Below, one piece after another: positions 1 to 8,928 of a DNA stretch of 54,852 nt. Source of the stretch: CAITQP01 sp964387965 (lineage in GTDB: Bacteria; Patescibacteriota; Minisyncoccia; Phycocordibacterales; UBA9973). The stretch lies in assembly GCA_964387965.1 (NCBI GenBank), contig CAYLXO010000003.1:1-54852 (forward strand). Reading direction: 5' to 3'. The stretch's first letter is position 1. Every line of letters begins with the position of its first letter. Below the pieces are notes generated by a model that saw only the letters and a list, made by a program, of their open reading frames with translations, ran no database searches and was not told the DNA's origin. The position numbers and the translations under genes are program-made.

Positions 1-35
1 AACAACAAACAACAATGATTTTCTAAAGAAACCGG

Positions 36-63
36 ATGAATTGCAAAGCAGTTTGCAATTCAT
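36..63. repeat. 12-bp perfect inverted repeat
   Basis: Two perfect 12-nt arms (36-47 and 52-63) surround a 4-nt loop. No T-run follows directly, so it is not a clear terminator. The rest of 1-148 holds no convincing gene. The first 15 bases resemble the A/C-rich leaders seen before other plus-strand genes in this window, but the ATG there is followed by a stop after three codons. Confidence 0.5.
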
Positions 64-148
64 TCCCACTTTAGACGATACCCCAATATTTCAAACAAGC
101 TTTAGCTTATAGCTTTTTTCACAAAAAAACAAATCTCAATAGGGTTAT

Positions 149-176
149 TTGACACATTCAATATGAGTAGTAGAGT
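149..176 (+). promoter_or_regulatory. Predicted sigma70 promoter of the orphan beta-barrel gene
   Basis: A -35 TTGACA (149-154) is followed after 16 nt by TAGAGT (171-176). The -35 region resembles those before the genes at 18606, 32512 and 43432. The transcript would have a leader of roughly 30 nt. The -10 match is weak. Confidence 0.4.
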
Positions 177-215
177 AAATCCGAACAGTGCGCACGCACA
201 TTAAATCAAAAGCTT

Positions 216-539
216 ATGAGCAAAATATCGAACGCCAATTCAACGATAGTTGGCACAAATGAAAATGGTTCATTTAGTATGAACGTAGATGAATGCTTTC
301 GCTTGCCAAGTGGACGGGTTGTCATGACAGGAAAAGTCACCGAAGGCCGTATATGGCCCAACAATGGACTGACAATCAATATCAATGGCGCAAGTACAAC
401 ACTCAATGATAACGTGGAAGCAATAGAAAAAAACAAGAGGCGTCTTGTTGTAGCAAATGTAGGTGACGAGATAGCGATATCTCTTACCAAATCGAGATTC
501 CACGACATTGCAAAACATTTCCCCGCAAGCTCAAACTAA
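216..539 (+). CDS. Orphan EF-Tu domain-2-like beta-barrel protein
   Basis: This 107-residue protein has no signal peptide and no GTPase domain. From about residue 20 to 95 it resembles domain 2 (the second beta-barrel) of translational GTPases. Visible elements are a GRVVMTGKV strand pair followed by EGRI, an 'ING' turn, an 'EAIEK' segment and a GDEIAISL strand. In the family this barrel contacts aminoacyl-tRNA or the ribosome and is almost always part of EF-Tu, IF-2 or similar factors. Here it stands alone, with its own promoter and terminator. The assignment rests on reading the sequence by eye. The real role is unknown; it could be a ribosome-associated accessory protein. Confidence 0.6.
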   Translation: MSKISNANSTIVGTNENGSFSMNVDECFRLPSGRVVMTGKVTEGRIWPNNGLTININGASTTLNDNVEAIEKNKRRLVVANVGDEIAISLTKSRFHDIAKHFPASSN

Positions 540-557
540 GCTCTATCAAAAAAATTG

Positions 558-597
558 ATGCCCGTCGTTCAACCAAGTTGAATGATGGGCATTTGTT
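558..597. terminator. Bidirectional terminator between the orphan gene and dnaX
   Basis: The arms 558-573 and 578-592 form a long hairpin with a CAAG loop. On the plus strand TTTGTTTTA follows; on the minus strand a run of seven Ts follows. It therefore can end both converging transcripts. Confidence 0.8.
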
Positions 598-1623
598 TTA
601 TCCGAGAATTTTTATAAGCGCGAGTTCAAGTGGTAACGACTCGATGTATGCACTCTTTTGGTCTTTCATTGCGTCGAGCAAAGTAATAAGTGTGTTTGAA
701 TTTATATGAAGCGATTGTGCTTTTGACATCGTAATAAGAAATTCTTGCTCTTCTTTTGAAAGCGCACTGACTTCCCCTTTTGCGAGTGCTGGTGCAACTT
801 TCAAAAGCAAAATTCTTCGAAAGCTATGTATAACAAGCTCGAGAAGTGTTTTTAAAGAAATGTTTGATTCTCGAGATTTTTCAAGCAACAACAATGCGTC
901 AGAAAGAGCTCCTCGTGCAATCGCATCAATGATATCGCGTACAAGCGTGACTGATGGTGCTCCAGTGACAGCTTCGGCATCAGAAAGTGCAACTTTACTT
1001 CCAGCACTCGTAATTACTTTTTGTAATGTTCCAAGAGCGTCACGGAATGAGCCATTTGCAAGTACTGCAATAAGATCCGACACTCCAGCGCCAAGCGAGA
1101 CTTTTTCTTTTTTTGCAGTGCGCTCGATAACATCTTTCAAAACAGCTTCGCTCGGACATTTGAACACAAAGGTCTGACATCGTGAGACAATTGTTTCTGG
1201 TACTTTTTCGAGTTCGGTAGTAGCCAAAATAAAGAGCGCATGTTTTGGAGGTTCTTCAAGTGTTTTCAAGAGTGCATTGAAAGCTTCTTTTGTAAGCATG
1301 TGCACCTCGTCGATAATGTAGACTTTGTATTCTGAATCAAATGGGAGCGTGCCAACATTTTCTCGAAGTTCACGAATATTATCTATACCGCGGTTTGAAG
1401 CTGCATCAATTTCGTATATATCGCTTGGTGTTGTACCGAGTGCTTTTGCGATAATTCTTGCAGATGTCGTCTTTCCTGTACCTCGTCCTCCAGAAAAGAG
1501 ATACGCGTGTGCAAGCTTTCCGTTTTTAAGCGCGCCTTCTAAAGATGCAACGATGTGTTCTTGCCCAATAAGATCAGAAAAGACCTCTGGGCGGTATTTG
1601 CGATAGAGAGCTTGTTCACTCAT
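598..1623 (-). CDS. dnaX: DNA polymerase III subunit gamma/tau, short form without zinc module
   Basis: This is the clamp-loader ATPase that drives opening and loading of the sliding clamp. The 341-residue protein has Walker A GGRGTGKT (about 45-52), the DEVH box (about 105-108) and an SRC motif (about 147-149). The DIYEIDAASNRG segment is typical of DnaX. The four-cysteine zinc-binding module that normally lies between Walker A and that segment is absent: 'AKALG' runs straight into 'TTPSDIYEIDAA'. The tau-specific C-terminal region that binds DnaB and the polymerase is also missing, so it resembles a gamma-only product. A TATAAT box sits 7 nt before the ATG, with TTGATT 16 nt further upstream, which implies a leaderless mRNA. 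Confidence 0.95.
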   Translation of the reverse strand: MSEQALYRKYRPEVFSDLIGQEHIVASLEGALKNGKLAHAYLFSGGRGTGKTTSARIIAKALGTTPSDIYEIDAASNRGIDNIRELRENVGTLPFDSEYKVYIIDEVHMLTKEAFNALLKTLEEPPKHALFILATTELEKVPETIVSRCQTFVFKCPSEAVLKDVIERTAKKEKVSLGAGVSDLIAVLANGSFRDALGTLQKVITSAGSKVALSDAEAVTGAPSVTLVRDIIDAIARGALSDALLLLEKSRESNISLKTLLELVIHSFRRILLLKVAPALAKGEVSALSKEEQEFLITMSKAQSLHINSNTLITLLDAMKDQKSAYIESLPLELALIKILG

Positions 1624-1664
1624 AGGCAGGATTATACAGTTTGCATGATAATAATCAAAACAAA

Positions 1665-1693
1665 GCCGGCCACTATGTGGCCGGCGATTTTAC
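1665..1693 (-). terminator. Terminator after the 137-residue unknown gene
   Basis: The arms 665-673 and 677-685 (both +1000) form a GC-rich 9-bp hairpin with a 3-nt loop. On the minus strand it is followed by TTTGTTTTGATT. The same T-rich stretch contains the -35 of the dnaX promoter. Confidence 0.7.
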
Positions 1694-1708
1694 ACAAAAT
1701 AATGCGAA

Positions 1709-2122
1709 TCAGCAGTACAGATAAATTGGGTTGAATTGGAATGGTTTATGTACTCCTTGAAATTCTGCCCAGCGTATTTCAGGCACTGGTGACGAGTGGT
1801 CTAAATTGTGAACAATAAAAATTGTTTCCGCTCCACTCTTATATGCCAAATACACAGCGATTTTTACACGAAGCAACTCAAAAATATCATGTCCAGACTT
1901 ATAGTTGTTTAATGCAAGTTCGACTGGTTTTGAATTACGACCAGTAAAAATCTTGCCAATTCCTTCACATACTGCTGATAAACGAGCGCTTCCAATTGTA
2001 ATAACTGCGATGTTTTCTGTATCGGTCGCTTGTGGCAACCGTTCCTTAAGCACAGTTACGTGCTTCATATCTTCATCTGGTTGTGCTCCAGGTGAGACTT
2101 CAAAACTGATTATAGTAACCAT
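1709..2122 (-). CDS. Conserved-looking protein of unknown function
   Basis: The 137-residue product is read from the ATG at 2122. An upstream in-frame extension to 2215 would overlap the dus stop region and looks like non-protein sequence, so I prefer the shorter start. The protein alternates beta-like and helical segments (IAVITIGSARLSAVCEGIGKIF, then a helix with KIAVYLAYKSGAETIFIVHN). The order faintly recalls histidine-phosphatase folds, but the RHG motif is absent. I do not assign a function. It lies 64 nt after dus and ends at its own terminator. Confidence 0.55.
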   Translation of the reverse strand: MVTIISFEVSPGAQPDEDMKHVTVLKERLPQATDTENIAVITIGSARLSAVCEGIGKIFTGRNSKPVELALNNYKSGHDIFELLRVKIAVYLAYKSGAETIFIVHNLDHSSPVPEIRWAEFQGVHKPFQFNPIYLYC

Positions 2123-2186
2123 ACGTATAGTATTTTTAAGTAAGAGATACTTGCACGATACTATACTTTTTGATTTTGTAAAGCTT

Positions 2187-3164
2187 TTATTTATTGCTGA
2201 GCCATCTCGTAACAATAGCTTCTACTTCATCACTTGTATTACATTCCATAAGTTCTGCTCTGAGCTCTGTTGCTCCCGGAAAGCCATTTACATACGCCTT
2301 ATAATGCTTTTTCATAATCGAGAAACTTTTTATATCACCAAGCAACTGCTCATATAATTTTGTGTGCTCAACCATGACGCGAAGTTTCTCTGCAAGTGGT
2401 ACGTCCTTCTTCTCTTCATCAAACAACCACGGATTGCCGAATATTGCTCGTCCGAGCATTACGCCGTCGGCACCAGTCTCCTGTGCTTTTTTTCGTGCGT
2501 CTTGTATATCTACTACATCTCCATTTCCAATAATGAGCGTCTGTGGAGCGATTTTGTCCCTAAGTTCTACTACTTCTTTTACATGTTCCCAACGTGCTGG
2601 CACCTTGGACATTTCCTTTCGCGTTCGACAATGAATCGTAAGCACTGCAATATCTTCTGCGAGAAGTTTTGGGATCCATTCTTTTATTTGATTTGAATTG
2701 TATCCAATACGAGTTTTGACTGACACAGGCAAGTTTGGTGCACCACGTTTTACAGCTCGAATCGCTTCAACAGCTAATTCTGGGTTACGAATCATGGCAG
2801 CACCACAAAGCTGTTTTTCAATCGACCTATCTGGACAACCCATATTCAAGTCGATGCCATCAAAGCCAAGTTCCGCACAAAGCCTCGCCGCGCCCTCAAG
2901 CTTGTCCATATGTGAGCCGAAAAGTTGCGCGACGATAGGACGCTCACCTTCGGTATATTCCAAGTCTCGCTTCAATACTTCACGTCCAGCACTCATAAGT
3001 CCATCTGCAGATACGAACTCGGTCCAAAATACATGAGGTCCTCCACCTTTTTCTCCATGACGTGAATATTGTGCAATGACACGACGAAAGGCAGCATCTG
3101 TGACATCTGCCATAGGCGCTAGCACGAAAAATGGTTTAGGTAATTTTTGCCAGAATGATTGCAT
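2187..3164 (-). CDS. dus: tRNA-dihydrouridine synthase
   Basis: This FMN-dependent enzyme reduces uridine to dihydrouridine in the tRNA D-loop. The 325-residue protein shows the N-terminal APMADVTD motif (about 16-23) and the NMGCP motif with the expected catalytic cysteine (about residue 110). It also has a VKTRIG strand, a TIHCRTR segment and an 'IGNGDV...GADGVMLGRAIFGNPWLF' type FMN phosphate-binding end. The ATG at 3164 is chosen over an upstream TTG because a TATGGT box lies 8 nt before it. Which Dus subfamily it belongs to cannot be settled by eye. Confidence 0.92.
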   Translation of the reverse strand: MQSFWQKLPKPFFVLAPMADVTDAAFRRVIAQYSRHGEKGGGPHVFWTEFVSADGLMSAGREVLKRDLEYTEGERPIVAQLFGSHMDKLEGAARLCAELGFDGIDLNMGCPDRSIEKQLCGAAMIRNPELAVEAIRAVKRGAPNLPVSVKTRIGYNSNQIKEWIPKLLAEDIAVLTIHCRTRKEMSKVPARWEHVKEVVELRDKIAPQTLIIGNGDVVDIQDARKKAQETGADGVMLGRAIFGNPWLFDEEKKDVPLAEKLRVMVEHTKLYEQLLGDIKSFSIMKKHYKAYVNGFPGATELRAELMECNTSDEVEAIVTRWLSNK

Positions 3165-3201
3165 GTCAAAATACCATAGCAATAAAATAGAAAAATGAAA
3201 A

Positions 3202-4119
3202 CTAGGAAGCTTTTTCTTCTGTCTTTATATTCGTGGGCTCACTAAACTTGTAATACACTTTGTTTTTAAAACGTAAATCAAAATACTCAAGCAATTCTTT
3301 TCCTAATTTGAATTTTGCTGAAAGTTCAGGTTTTGAAATTGCAGCAGATAGATTTGATGAAAGAGTGCGATAGTCATCTTTTGCATAAAAGCGAATTGGG
3401 GCTGTTTTATTTTTTGCCACATCGAGCAGAATCTGATTTTCACCAGAATCAAGCACGGCTATCGCCATGACAGGCAATCCCATATCTTTAACGCGCAAAG
3501 AAAACGCAAGCAAATTATTGTATTCATTTTTTGTTAATACATATTTTCCAAGTGGGCTCTCACCTTCTATAAGATGCATTCCACCGAAAAACCGCGTATA
3601 AATATCGCCTGAATAATACGGTGCTTCAGCAACAACTTTTCCTTCGCTATCGGTAAAATAACAAACAAGGCTTGAACTTACTGTGTGAACAGTATCTCCA
3701 CACCACAATGCGATTACGCGTGCTTCTTTTATTTGTATTGAAATATGATTGTTTGAAACACGAGCAATCGATACATCAGCAATACGTGGAAAAGCTGAAA
3801 GTAATCCCGCTTTTATTGCATTTTTTGGATACAAATAAATATTTTTTCGCGGGATGAAATATGCGTATTTGCCGACGAGTTTATTTTTTACATACGCTTC
3901 AATGTCGCTTGTTTCAACAATCTGATTGCCAGAAACTGAAAGTTCAGCAATTTGAAATGAAGGGTACCGAAAAAAATACACTACTCCCACAATAAGGGTG
4001 ACGAAAAAAACAGAAAATAATATTCCGAGTCGAATACGAGCGTTGCGTCGCTTTTTTCTCAAACGAAGAAGCTCAGGTGATTGGCGTATTACTTTTTTTA
4101 CGGGAGTCGTTTGCCGCAT
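3202..4119 (-). CDS. ftsQ: FtsQ/DivIB-type cell division protein
   Basis: The 305-residue protein has a basic cytoplasmic tail (1-30), one transmembrane segment (about 30-50) and a POTRA-like domain starting FQIAELSVSGNQIVETSDIEAYV. A beta-rich extracytoplasmic region follows. This is the FtsQ/DivIB layout: a bitopic divisome protein that links early and late division proteins outside the membrane. It is separated from serS by a terminator. A TATACT box sits 8 nt before the ATG, which suggests its own near-leaderless transcript. Overall similarity is low, as is usual for FtsQ. Confidence 0.75.
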   Translation of the reverse strand: MRQTTPVKKVIRQSPELLRLRKKRRNARIRLGILFSVFFVTLIVGVVYFFRYPSFQIAELSVSGNQIVETSDIEAYVKNKLVGKYAYFIPRKNIYLYPKNAIKAGLLSAFPRIADVSIARVSNNHISIQIKEARVIALWCGDTVHTVSSSLVCYFTDSEGKVVAEAPYYSGDIYTRFFGGMHLIEGESPLGKYVLTKNEYNNLLAFSLRVKDMGLPVMAIAVLDSGENQILLDVAKNKTAPIRFYAKDDYRTLSSNLSAAISKPELSAKFKLGKELLEYFDLRFKNKVYYKFSEPTNIKTEEKAS

Positions 4120-4135
4120 CAGTGATTAGTATATT

Positions 4136-4163
4136 AAAAAAAGCGACGTTTGTCGCTTTTTTT
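4136..4163 (-). terminator. Terminator after serS
   Basis: GCGAC and GTCGC (4143-4147, 4152-4156) form a stem extended by A7/T7 tracts on both sides. It lies between the serS stop and the ftsQ start on the minus strand. Its T-run abuts the ftsQ -10 region. Confidence 0.85.
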
Positions 4164-4182
4164 AATCAAAAGATATGACACA

Positions 4183-5442
4183 TTATCCAATGTAGTCCTT
4201 TCCAAAATATTTTCGAAGTACTTCTGGAATACGAACGCGTCCATCAGCTTCTTGGAAATTTTCGATAAGTGACACAAGAACTCGAGGAGTAGGAATAGCT
4301 GTTGAGTTGAGTGAGTGTGTGTAGCGCATTACTCCGTCTTTGTCTTTATATCGAATGTTCGCTCTACGAGTTTGGAAATCATGGAAATATGAAGCAGACG
4401 AAATTTCGCGGTACGTGCTTTCTTTTGGAACCCAAAGTTCGATATCATATTTTTTTACTTGTCCAAGTCCGAGATCAGCAGCACAATTCAAAACTGTACG
4501 GTATGGAAGACCAAGCGATTCAATAAATTCTTCTGTGTTGCGATTTAATTCTTCATGTACTTTAACAGATGTTTCGTGACTCGCTTCGCAAATAACAAGC
4601 TGTTCGAATTTAAAAAATTCTTGTACGCGAATAAGACCTTTTACATCTTTTGAATAGCTTCCCGCTTCACGACGAAAACATGGCGAAAACCCAAGATACC
4701 GAATTGGCAATTCTGTTTCAGCAATCACCTCATCTGCGTGCATACCCATAAGTGGAACTTCTGCAGTACCCGCAAGCGCATCCCCGTCTTGTGTAAAATA
4801 GACATCTTCCACATCACCAGGCAAATGTCCTGTTGTATACAAATTCTGTTTGCGGACAATTACCGGCGGAAGAACAAACTTGAAATTTTTTGCTGTAAAG
4901 AAATCGAGTGCGTACTGCCAAATCGCAAAACAAAGTCGTGCACCGTCGCCAGTCAAATAATATCCACGAAAACCGTGTACCTTTGCTCCACGTTCAAAAT
5001 CCACCATGCCGTGCTTCTGCATAATCTCAACATGATCTTTCGGCTCAAATGAAAACTGTGTTTTTTCGCCGTGATGCTTTATTTCCATATTGTCAGCATC
5101 ACTTGCTCCTTCTGGAACAGAAATATCTGGGACATTCGGCACATGGAGCATCATCTCGCGCCAATCTGTCATTATTTTTTTAAGTTCCTCTTCTTTTTGA
5201 GTTATATGTTCTTTGAGTGGGCGCAACTCTGTGAGCAACTGTTCACGGCGAGCACTATCTGCTCCGACCATTCCATCTGAAATCTTTTTTTGTTCAGCAC
5301 GAAGATTTTCAACAAGAAGCAATACTTCTCGACGCTTATCATCAAGTGCAATAAGCTCATCGAGATTGAGTTTTACAAGTTTTTTCCGGATAGCATCTTT
5401 GACCAAGTCCTGATTTTCCCGAATGAATTTTATATCCAACAT
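4183..5442 (-). CDS. serS: Serine--tRNA ligase
   Basis: This class II synthetase charges tRNA-Ser. The 419-residue protein has the long antiparallel coiled coil at about 30-105 (ALDDKRREVLLLVENLRAEQKK and the return helix). It also has motif 2 (FRREAGSYSKDVKGLIRVQEF) and motif 3 (SLNSTAIPTPRVLVSLIENFQ, with the class-defining Arg). Length matches bacterial SerRS. The ATG at 5442 gives the usual MLDIKFIRENQD start. It is divergent from dprA across an 84-bp promoter region. Confidence 0.97.
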   Translation of the reverse strand: MLDIKFIRENQDLVKDAIRKKLVKLNLDELIALDDKRREVLLLVENLRAEQKKISDGMVGADSARREQLLTELRPLKEHITQKEEELKKIMTDWREMMLHVPNVPDISVPEGASDADNMEIKHHGEKTQFSFEPKDHVEIMQKHGMVDFERGAKVHGFRGYYLTGDGARLCFAIWQYALDFFTAKNFKFVLPPVIVRKQNLYTTGHLPGDVEDVYFTQDGDALAGTAEVPLMGMHADEVIAETELPIRYLGFSPCFRREAGSYSKDVKGLIRVQEFFKFEQLVICEASHETSVKVHEELNRNTEEFIESLGLPYRTVLNCAADLGLGQVKKYDIELWVPKESTYREISSASYFHDFQTRRANIRYKDKDGVMRYTHSLNSTAIPTPRVLVSLIENFQEADGRVRIPEVLRKYFGKDYIG

Positions 5443-5526
5443 ATAATTAGCTATTTAGGTTGAAGCTGTTACGCGTACGGCTTTTATACAAATACAATAC
5501 TACATACGTGGTAAAATACCAAAGTA

Positions 5527-6393
5527 ATGGATTTTAAGATAACAAAAGTCTTTCGTGATGAATTCCCTGATCAACTCTTAGAAATTCCTGATGTTCCCGA
5601 AGCGCTTTACTATGTCGGAAAACCACTCCCAAAAGATGGGCTATATCTTAGTGTTGTCGGTTCCCGTACACATACGACATATGGTGCTGATGCGTGTGCA
5701 AAACTAATCGAAGGACTTCGTGGCTCTCCTATACTAATAGTATCTGGTCTTGCACTCGGCATTGATAGCATCGCACACCGAAGTGCACTTAAAGCAGGAC
5801 TTGCAACAATTGCGTTCCCTGGTTCAGGTCTTTCAGAAGGTGCGCTGTACCCTGCAAGTAATTTATCTCTTGCAAAAGAAATTCTGGCAAATGGTGGAAC
5901 ACTTGTTTCTGAATTTGAACCGAGCTTCAAAGCGACACAATGGAGCTTCCCCAGACGCAATCGATTGATGGCAGGAATTTCACATGCTGTGCTTGTTATA
6001 GAAGCTTCCGACAAATCTGGCACACTTATAACAGCTCGGCTTGCGATTGATTACAACCGCGATCTACTCGTAGTACCTGGACCAATCACAAGTCCGACAT
6101 CCATCGGCGCAAATTTGCTTTTGAAACAAGGTGCTACCCCAATAACACGAAGCGAAGATATATTGGAAGCATTTGGTTTGCAAAGTATTGAGAAACAAGA
6201 AACAAAACAATCTGAACTTGCACTATTAAGTGAAGCTGAACAAGAAATAATCGCATTGCTTACCGAACCACGTGCTCGAGAAGATATCTTTGCAATACTT
6301 GGAAAGCCAGCTCACGAAATTAACATCACTCTTTCTTCCTTAGAAATAAAAGGACTCATAAAAGAAGAATACGGCGAGGTAAGACGAATTTGA
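5527..6393 (+). CDS. dprA: DNA-processing protein DprA
   Basis: DprA loads RecA onto incoming single-stranded DNA during natural transformation. The 288-residue protein has the Rossmann-like core: VVGSR (about 39), SGLALGIDSIAHRSAL (about 74-89), an FPGSG loop, SEFEP, FPRRNRLMAGIS and SDKSGTLITARLA. A short winged-helix-like C-terminus (about 225-288) follows. The N-terminal SAM-like domain is reduced. TAAAAT preceded by TGG lies 9 nt before the ATG, giving an extended -10, near-leaderless start. It ends in TGA, which supports the standard genetic code. No other competence gene is visible here. Confidence 0.95.
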   Translation: MDFKITKVFRDEFPDQLLEIPDVPEALYYVGKPLPKDGLYLSVVGSRTHTTYGADACAKLIEGLRGSPILIVSGLALGIDSIAHRSALKAGLATIAFPGSGLSEGALYPASNLSLAKEILANGGTLVSEFEPSFKATQWSFPRRNRLMAGISHAVLVIEASDKSGTLITARLAIDYNRDLLVVPGPITSPTSIGANLLLKQGATPITRSEDILEAFGLQSIEKQETKQSELALLSEAEQEIIALLTEPRAREDIFAILGKPAHEINITLSSLEIKGLIKEEYGEVRRI

Positions 6394-6461
6394 TACTTTT
6401 TAACACAACCCAATATTTTGACTTTTAGATCTTCAGATGTACGCTTAGAAAAAACAGTATT

Positions 6462-6575
6462 ATGATTCCAGTGCTCGTCCTACTTCTTTTATGGATAAAA
6501 ACAAACTTGCCACTTACAGCACGTAAGCCACACGAAATTGCACGCACAGAACTTCCCAAAGACCCTAAAACATAA
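6462..6575 (+). CDS. Possible 37-residue membrane peptide
   Basis: A short ORF lies in the 287-bp space between dprA and topA. Its N-terminus is strongly hydrophobic (MIPVLVLLLLWI) and the tail is charged, so it could be a one-pass membrane peptide. It ends just before a terminator hairpin, which fits a transcribed unit. There is no clear start signal. Chance occurrence cannot be excluded. Confidence 0.25.
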   Translation: MIPVLVLLLLWIKTNLPLTARKPHEIARTELPKDPKT

Positions 6576-6594
6576 TTTTTTATCCAATCATTTT

Positions 6595-6640
6595 AATGCT
6601 AGCTGTATTTTCTTTTGAAAACGGCTAGCATTTTTTATTT
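6595..6640 (+). terminator. Terminator downstream of dprA
   Basis: AATGCTAGC pairs with GCTAGCATT, and the stem continues imperfectly into a GTATTTTC/GAAAAC inner helix. A TTTTTTATTT tract follows. It precedes the topA promoter region. Confidence 0.8.
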
Positions 6641-6680
6641 GCCAAAAAAATTGACTCGTGTTACTAATTAGCTTCAGGAT

Positions 6681-8888
6681 ATGAAACTATTAATCGTAGA
6701 ATCACCATCAAAAGCAAAAACTATCGAAAAATATCTCGATGGGGCTTATACCGTGCGTGCTTCTGTTGGTCATATTCGCGATCTTCCAAAATCAAACAAG
6801 AAAGCTATCGATATCCCAGGAGGATTCATCCCCCACTACGAAATTTCAAAAGGTAAAGAAAAGGTTGTACACGAGCTCACTGATCTTGCAAAGAAATCAA
6901 GCGAGGTCATTCTTGCAACCGACCCGGACCGTGAAGGAGAAGCAATTTCTTGGCATCTAAAAGAACTACTCACTGAAGATAAAAAAGTGAAAGCGTCTAT
7001 CAAGCGTGCTGCATTCCATGAAATCACAAAAGAAGCAGTGGAAGAAGCACTGACAAACCCGCGTGATATTGATGAAAAACTTGTACAAGCGCAGGAAGCG
7101 CGTCGTGTACTTGATCGTCTTGTGGGATACGACCTTTCAGGTGTGATATGGAAAAAAGTCCGCTACGGACTATCGGCAGGACGCGTGCAATCACCGGCAC
7201 TTCGTATTCTTATGGAGCGCGAACGAGAGATTCGTGCTTTCGTACCAGAAAAATACTGGGTACTCTCTGGCATATTCAAAACAAAAAATAGCGATGAACT
7301 AACACTTACCTGCACCGAAGAACCCCGTGATGAAAAATTGGTAGAAAAGATTTTGTCTGTTGGAAAATCTGGTACTTGGGAGGTAGCCGATGTGAAGGAA
7401 TCTGAGCAAAAGCGTAGTCCGCGAGCACCGTTTACAACATCGTCACTCCAGCAAACTGCGAGTACTCGTCTTGGCTTTTCACCAAAGCGTACAATGCAGG
7501 TAGCCCAAAAGTTATATGAAGCTGGACACATTACATACATGCGTACTGATAGCACAAATCTTTCTGTTCAAGCCCAAAATCAAATACTTGCAATCGTAGA
7601 AAAAAAGTACGGCAAAGAATACGCTGAGCGTCATATATATAAGACAAAATCAAAAAATGCTCAGGAGGCTCATGAAGCAATCCGTCCAACTCATATCGAT
7701 GCGTTTTCTCTTGGCACAACAGATGAACAAAAGGCACTCTATAAACTCATTTGGGAACGAGCTGTTTCAAGCCAAATGACAGACGCCAAACTTTTGAAAA
7801 CAAAAATTGTTGCACATGTTGTTGGTCATGAGGATATTCCAGAATTTACTGCGAATGGGTCACGTGTCCTCTTTCCTGGATGGCTTCGTGTTGATAGTGA
7901 TGCACGTGGAGAAGATGTTGAACTTCCAAAAGTAATCGCAGGAGAAAAATTGACTCTCGTCGACATCACCAGTACAGAAAAAGCTACTGAACCACCAAAC
8001 CGCTACTCTGAAGCAGCGCTTGTTAAAGCGCTTGAAGAACGAGGAATCGGTCGCCCGTCAACATATGCGTCTATCATGTCGACACTTGAAGACCGTGGCT
8101 ATGTGACAAAACAAGGGCGTACACTCTACCCGACAGACACAGGTGATGTTGTATCAACGTTCTTAGAAAGTAACTTCGGTGAATATATTTCTGACACATT
8201 CACTGCAGAAATGGAAAACGAGCTTGATGAAATTGCAGATGGAACACGACAATATGCAAAAACACTCAAAGATTTCTACACACCATTTATTAAAGTTGTA
8301 AAAGAGAAAGACAAACTCGCAAAAGCAACTGATCTTGGACCTGCACCAGAAGACATACATTGTCCAAAATGTGGAGGCGCGATGATATACAAGCTTTCTC
8401 GAAATGGAAAATTCTTTTCGTGTGCAAAATATCCTGATTGCGATGGCGCACGAAAGCTTGATGGATCAGAAGTACAAGGACCAAAAGAAACTGGCGAAAT
8501 ATGCCCACTCTGTGGAGATAAAAAAGGCAAAAATGGTGGTGGCAAACTTGTCGTACGTGAAGGACGATTTGGAATGTTTATCTCTTGTTCGCGATATCCA
8601 AAATGTAAGTTCATCAAAGAAGATGAAGAGGAGCGAAAGAAAAAAATGACCGGTGTGCAATGTCCAGCATGTAACAAAGGAGAAATGATGGAACGCCGTG
8701 GACGCTTTGGAATATTTTATTCATGTTCAAACTACCCAGATTGTAAAAATGCGATAAAAGCTCGCCCGACAGGACGCCTTTGCCATATGTGCGGAAGCCT
8801 CATGATGGATGGCACGAAGACAATACCGGAGAGATGTTCAAACACAAAGTGTCCAAACCATCGTCCGGACAAACTGGCTAAAGCTTAA
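6681..8888 (+). CDS. topA: DNA topoisomerase I (type IA)
   Basis: This enzyme relaxes negative supercoils by cutting one strand. The 735-residue protein starts with the Toprim domain (LLIVESPSKAKTIEKYL, with the DPDREGEAISWH motif at about 80-91). The active-site tyrosine is in ITYMRTDST (about 290). An RPSTYASI motif follows. The C-terminus has four zinc-ribbon-like repeats with Cys pairs starting at about residues 559, 613, 656 and 697. TTGACT lies about 24 nt before the start codon, but a matching -10 is not obvious. Length and layout are normal for bacterial TopA. Confidence 0.98.
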   Translation: MKLLIVESPSKAKTIEKYLDGAYTVRASVGHIRDLPKSNKKAIDIPGGFIPHYEISKGKEKVVHELTDLAKKSSEVILATDPDREGEAISWHLKELLTEDKKVKASIKRAAFHEITKEAVEEALTNPRDIDEKLVQAQEARRVLDRLVGYDLSGVIWKKVRYGLSAGRVQSPALRILMEREREIRAFVPEKYWVLSGIFKTKNSDELTLTCTEEPRDEKLVEKILSVGKSGTWEVADVKESEQKRSPRAPFTTSSLQQTASTRLGFSPKRTMQVAQKLYEAGHITYMRTDSTNLSVQAQNQILAIVEKKYGKEYAERHIYKTKSKNAQEAHEAIRPTHIDAFSLGTTDEQKALYKLIWERAVSSQMTDAKLLKTKIVAHVVGHEDIPEFTANGSRVLFPGWLRVDSDARGEDVELPKVIAGEKLTLVDITSTEKATEPPNRYSEAALVKALEERGIGRPSTYASIMSTLEDRGYVTKQGRTLYPTDTGDVVSTFLESNFGEYISDTFTAEMENELDEIADGTRQYAKTLKDFYTPFIKVVKEKDKLAKATDLGPAPEDIHCPKCGGAMIYKLSRNGKFFSCAKYPDCDGARKLDGSEVQGPKETGEICPLCGDKKGKNGGGKLVVREGRFGMFISCSRYPKCKFIKEDEEERKKKMTGVQCPACNKGEMMERRGRFGIFYSCSNYPDCKNAIKARPTGRLCHMCGSLMMDGTKTIPERCSNTKCPNHRPDKLAKA

Positions 8889-8928
8889 AAGCTTTACAGC
8901 TATATAGTTTTAAGGCTACTATAGAAAT

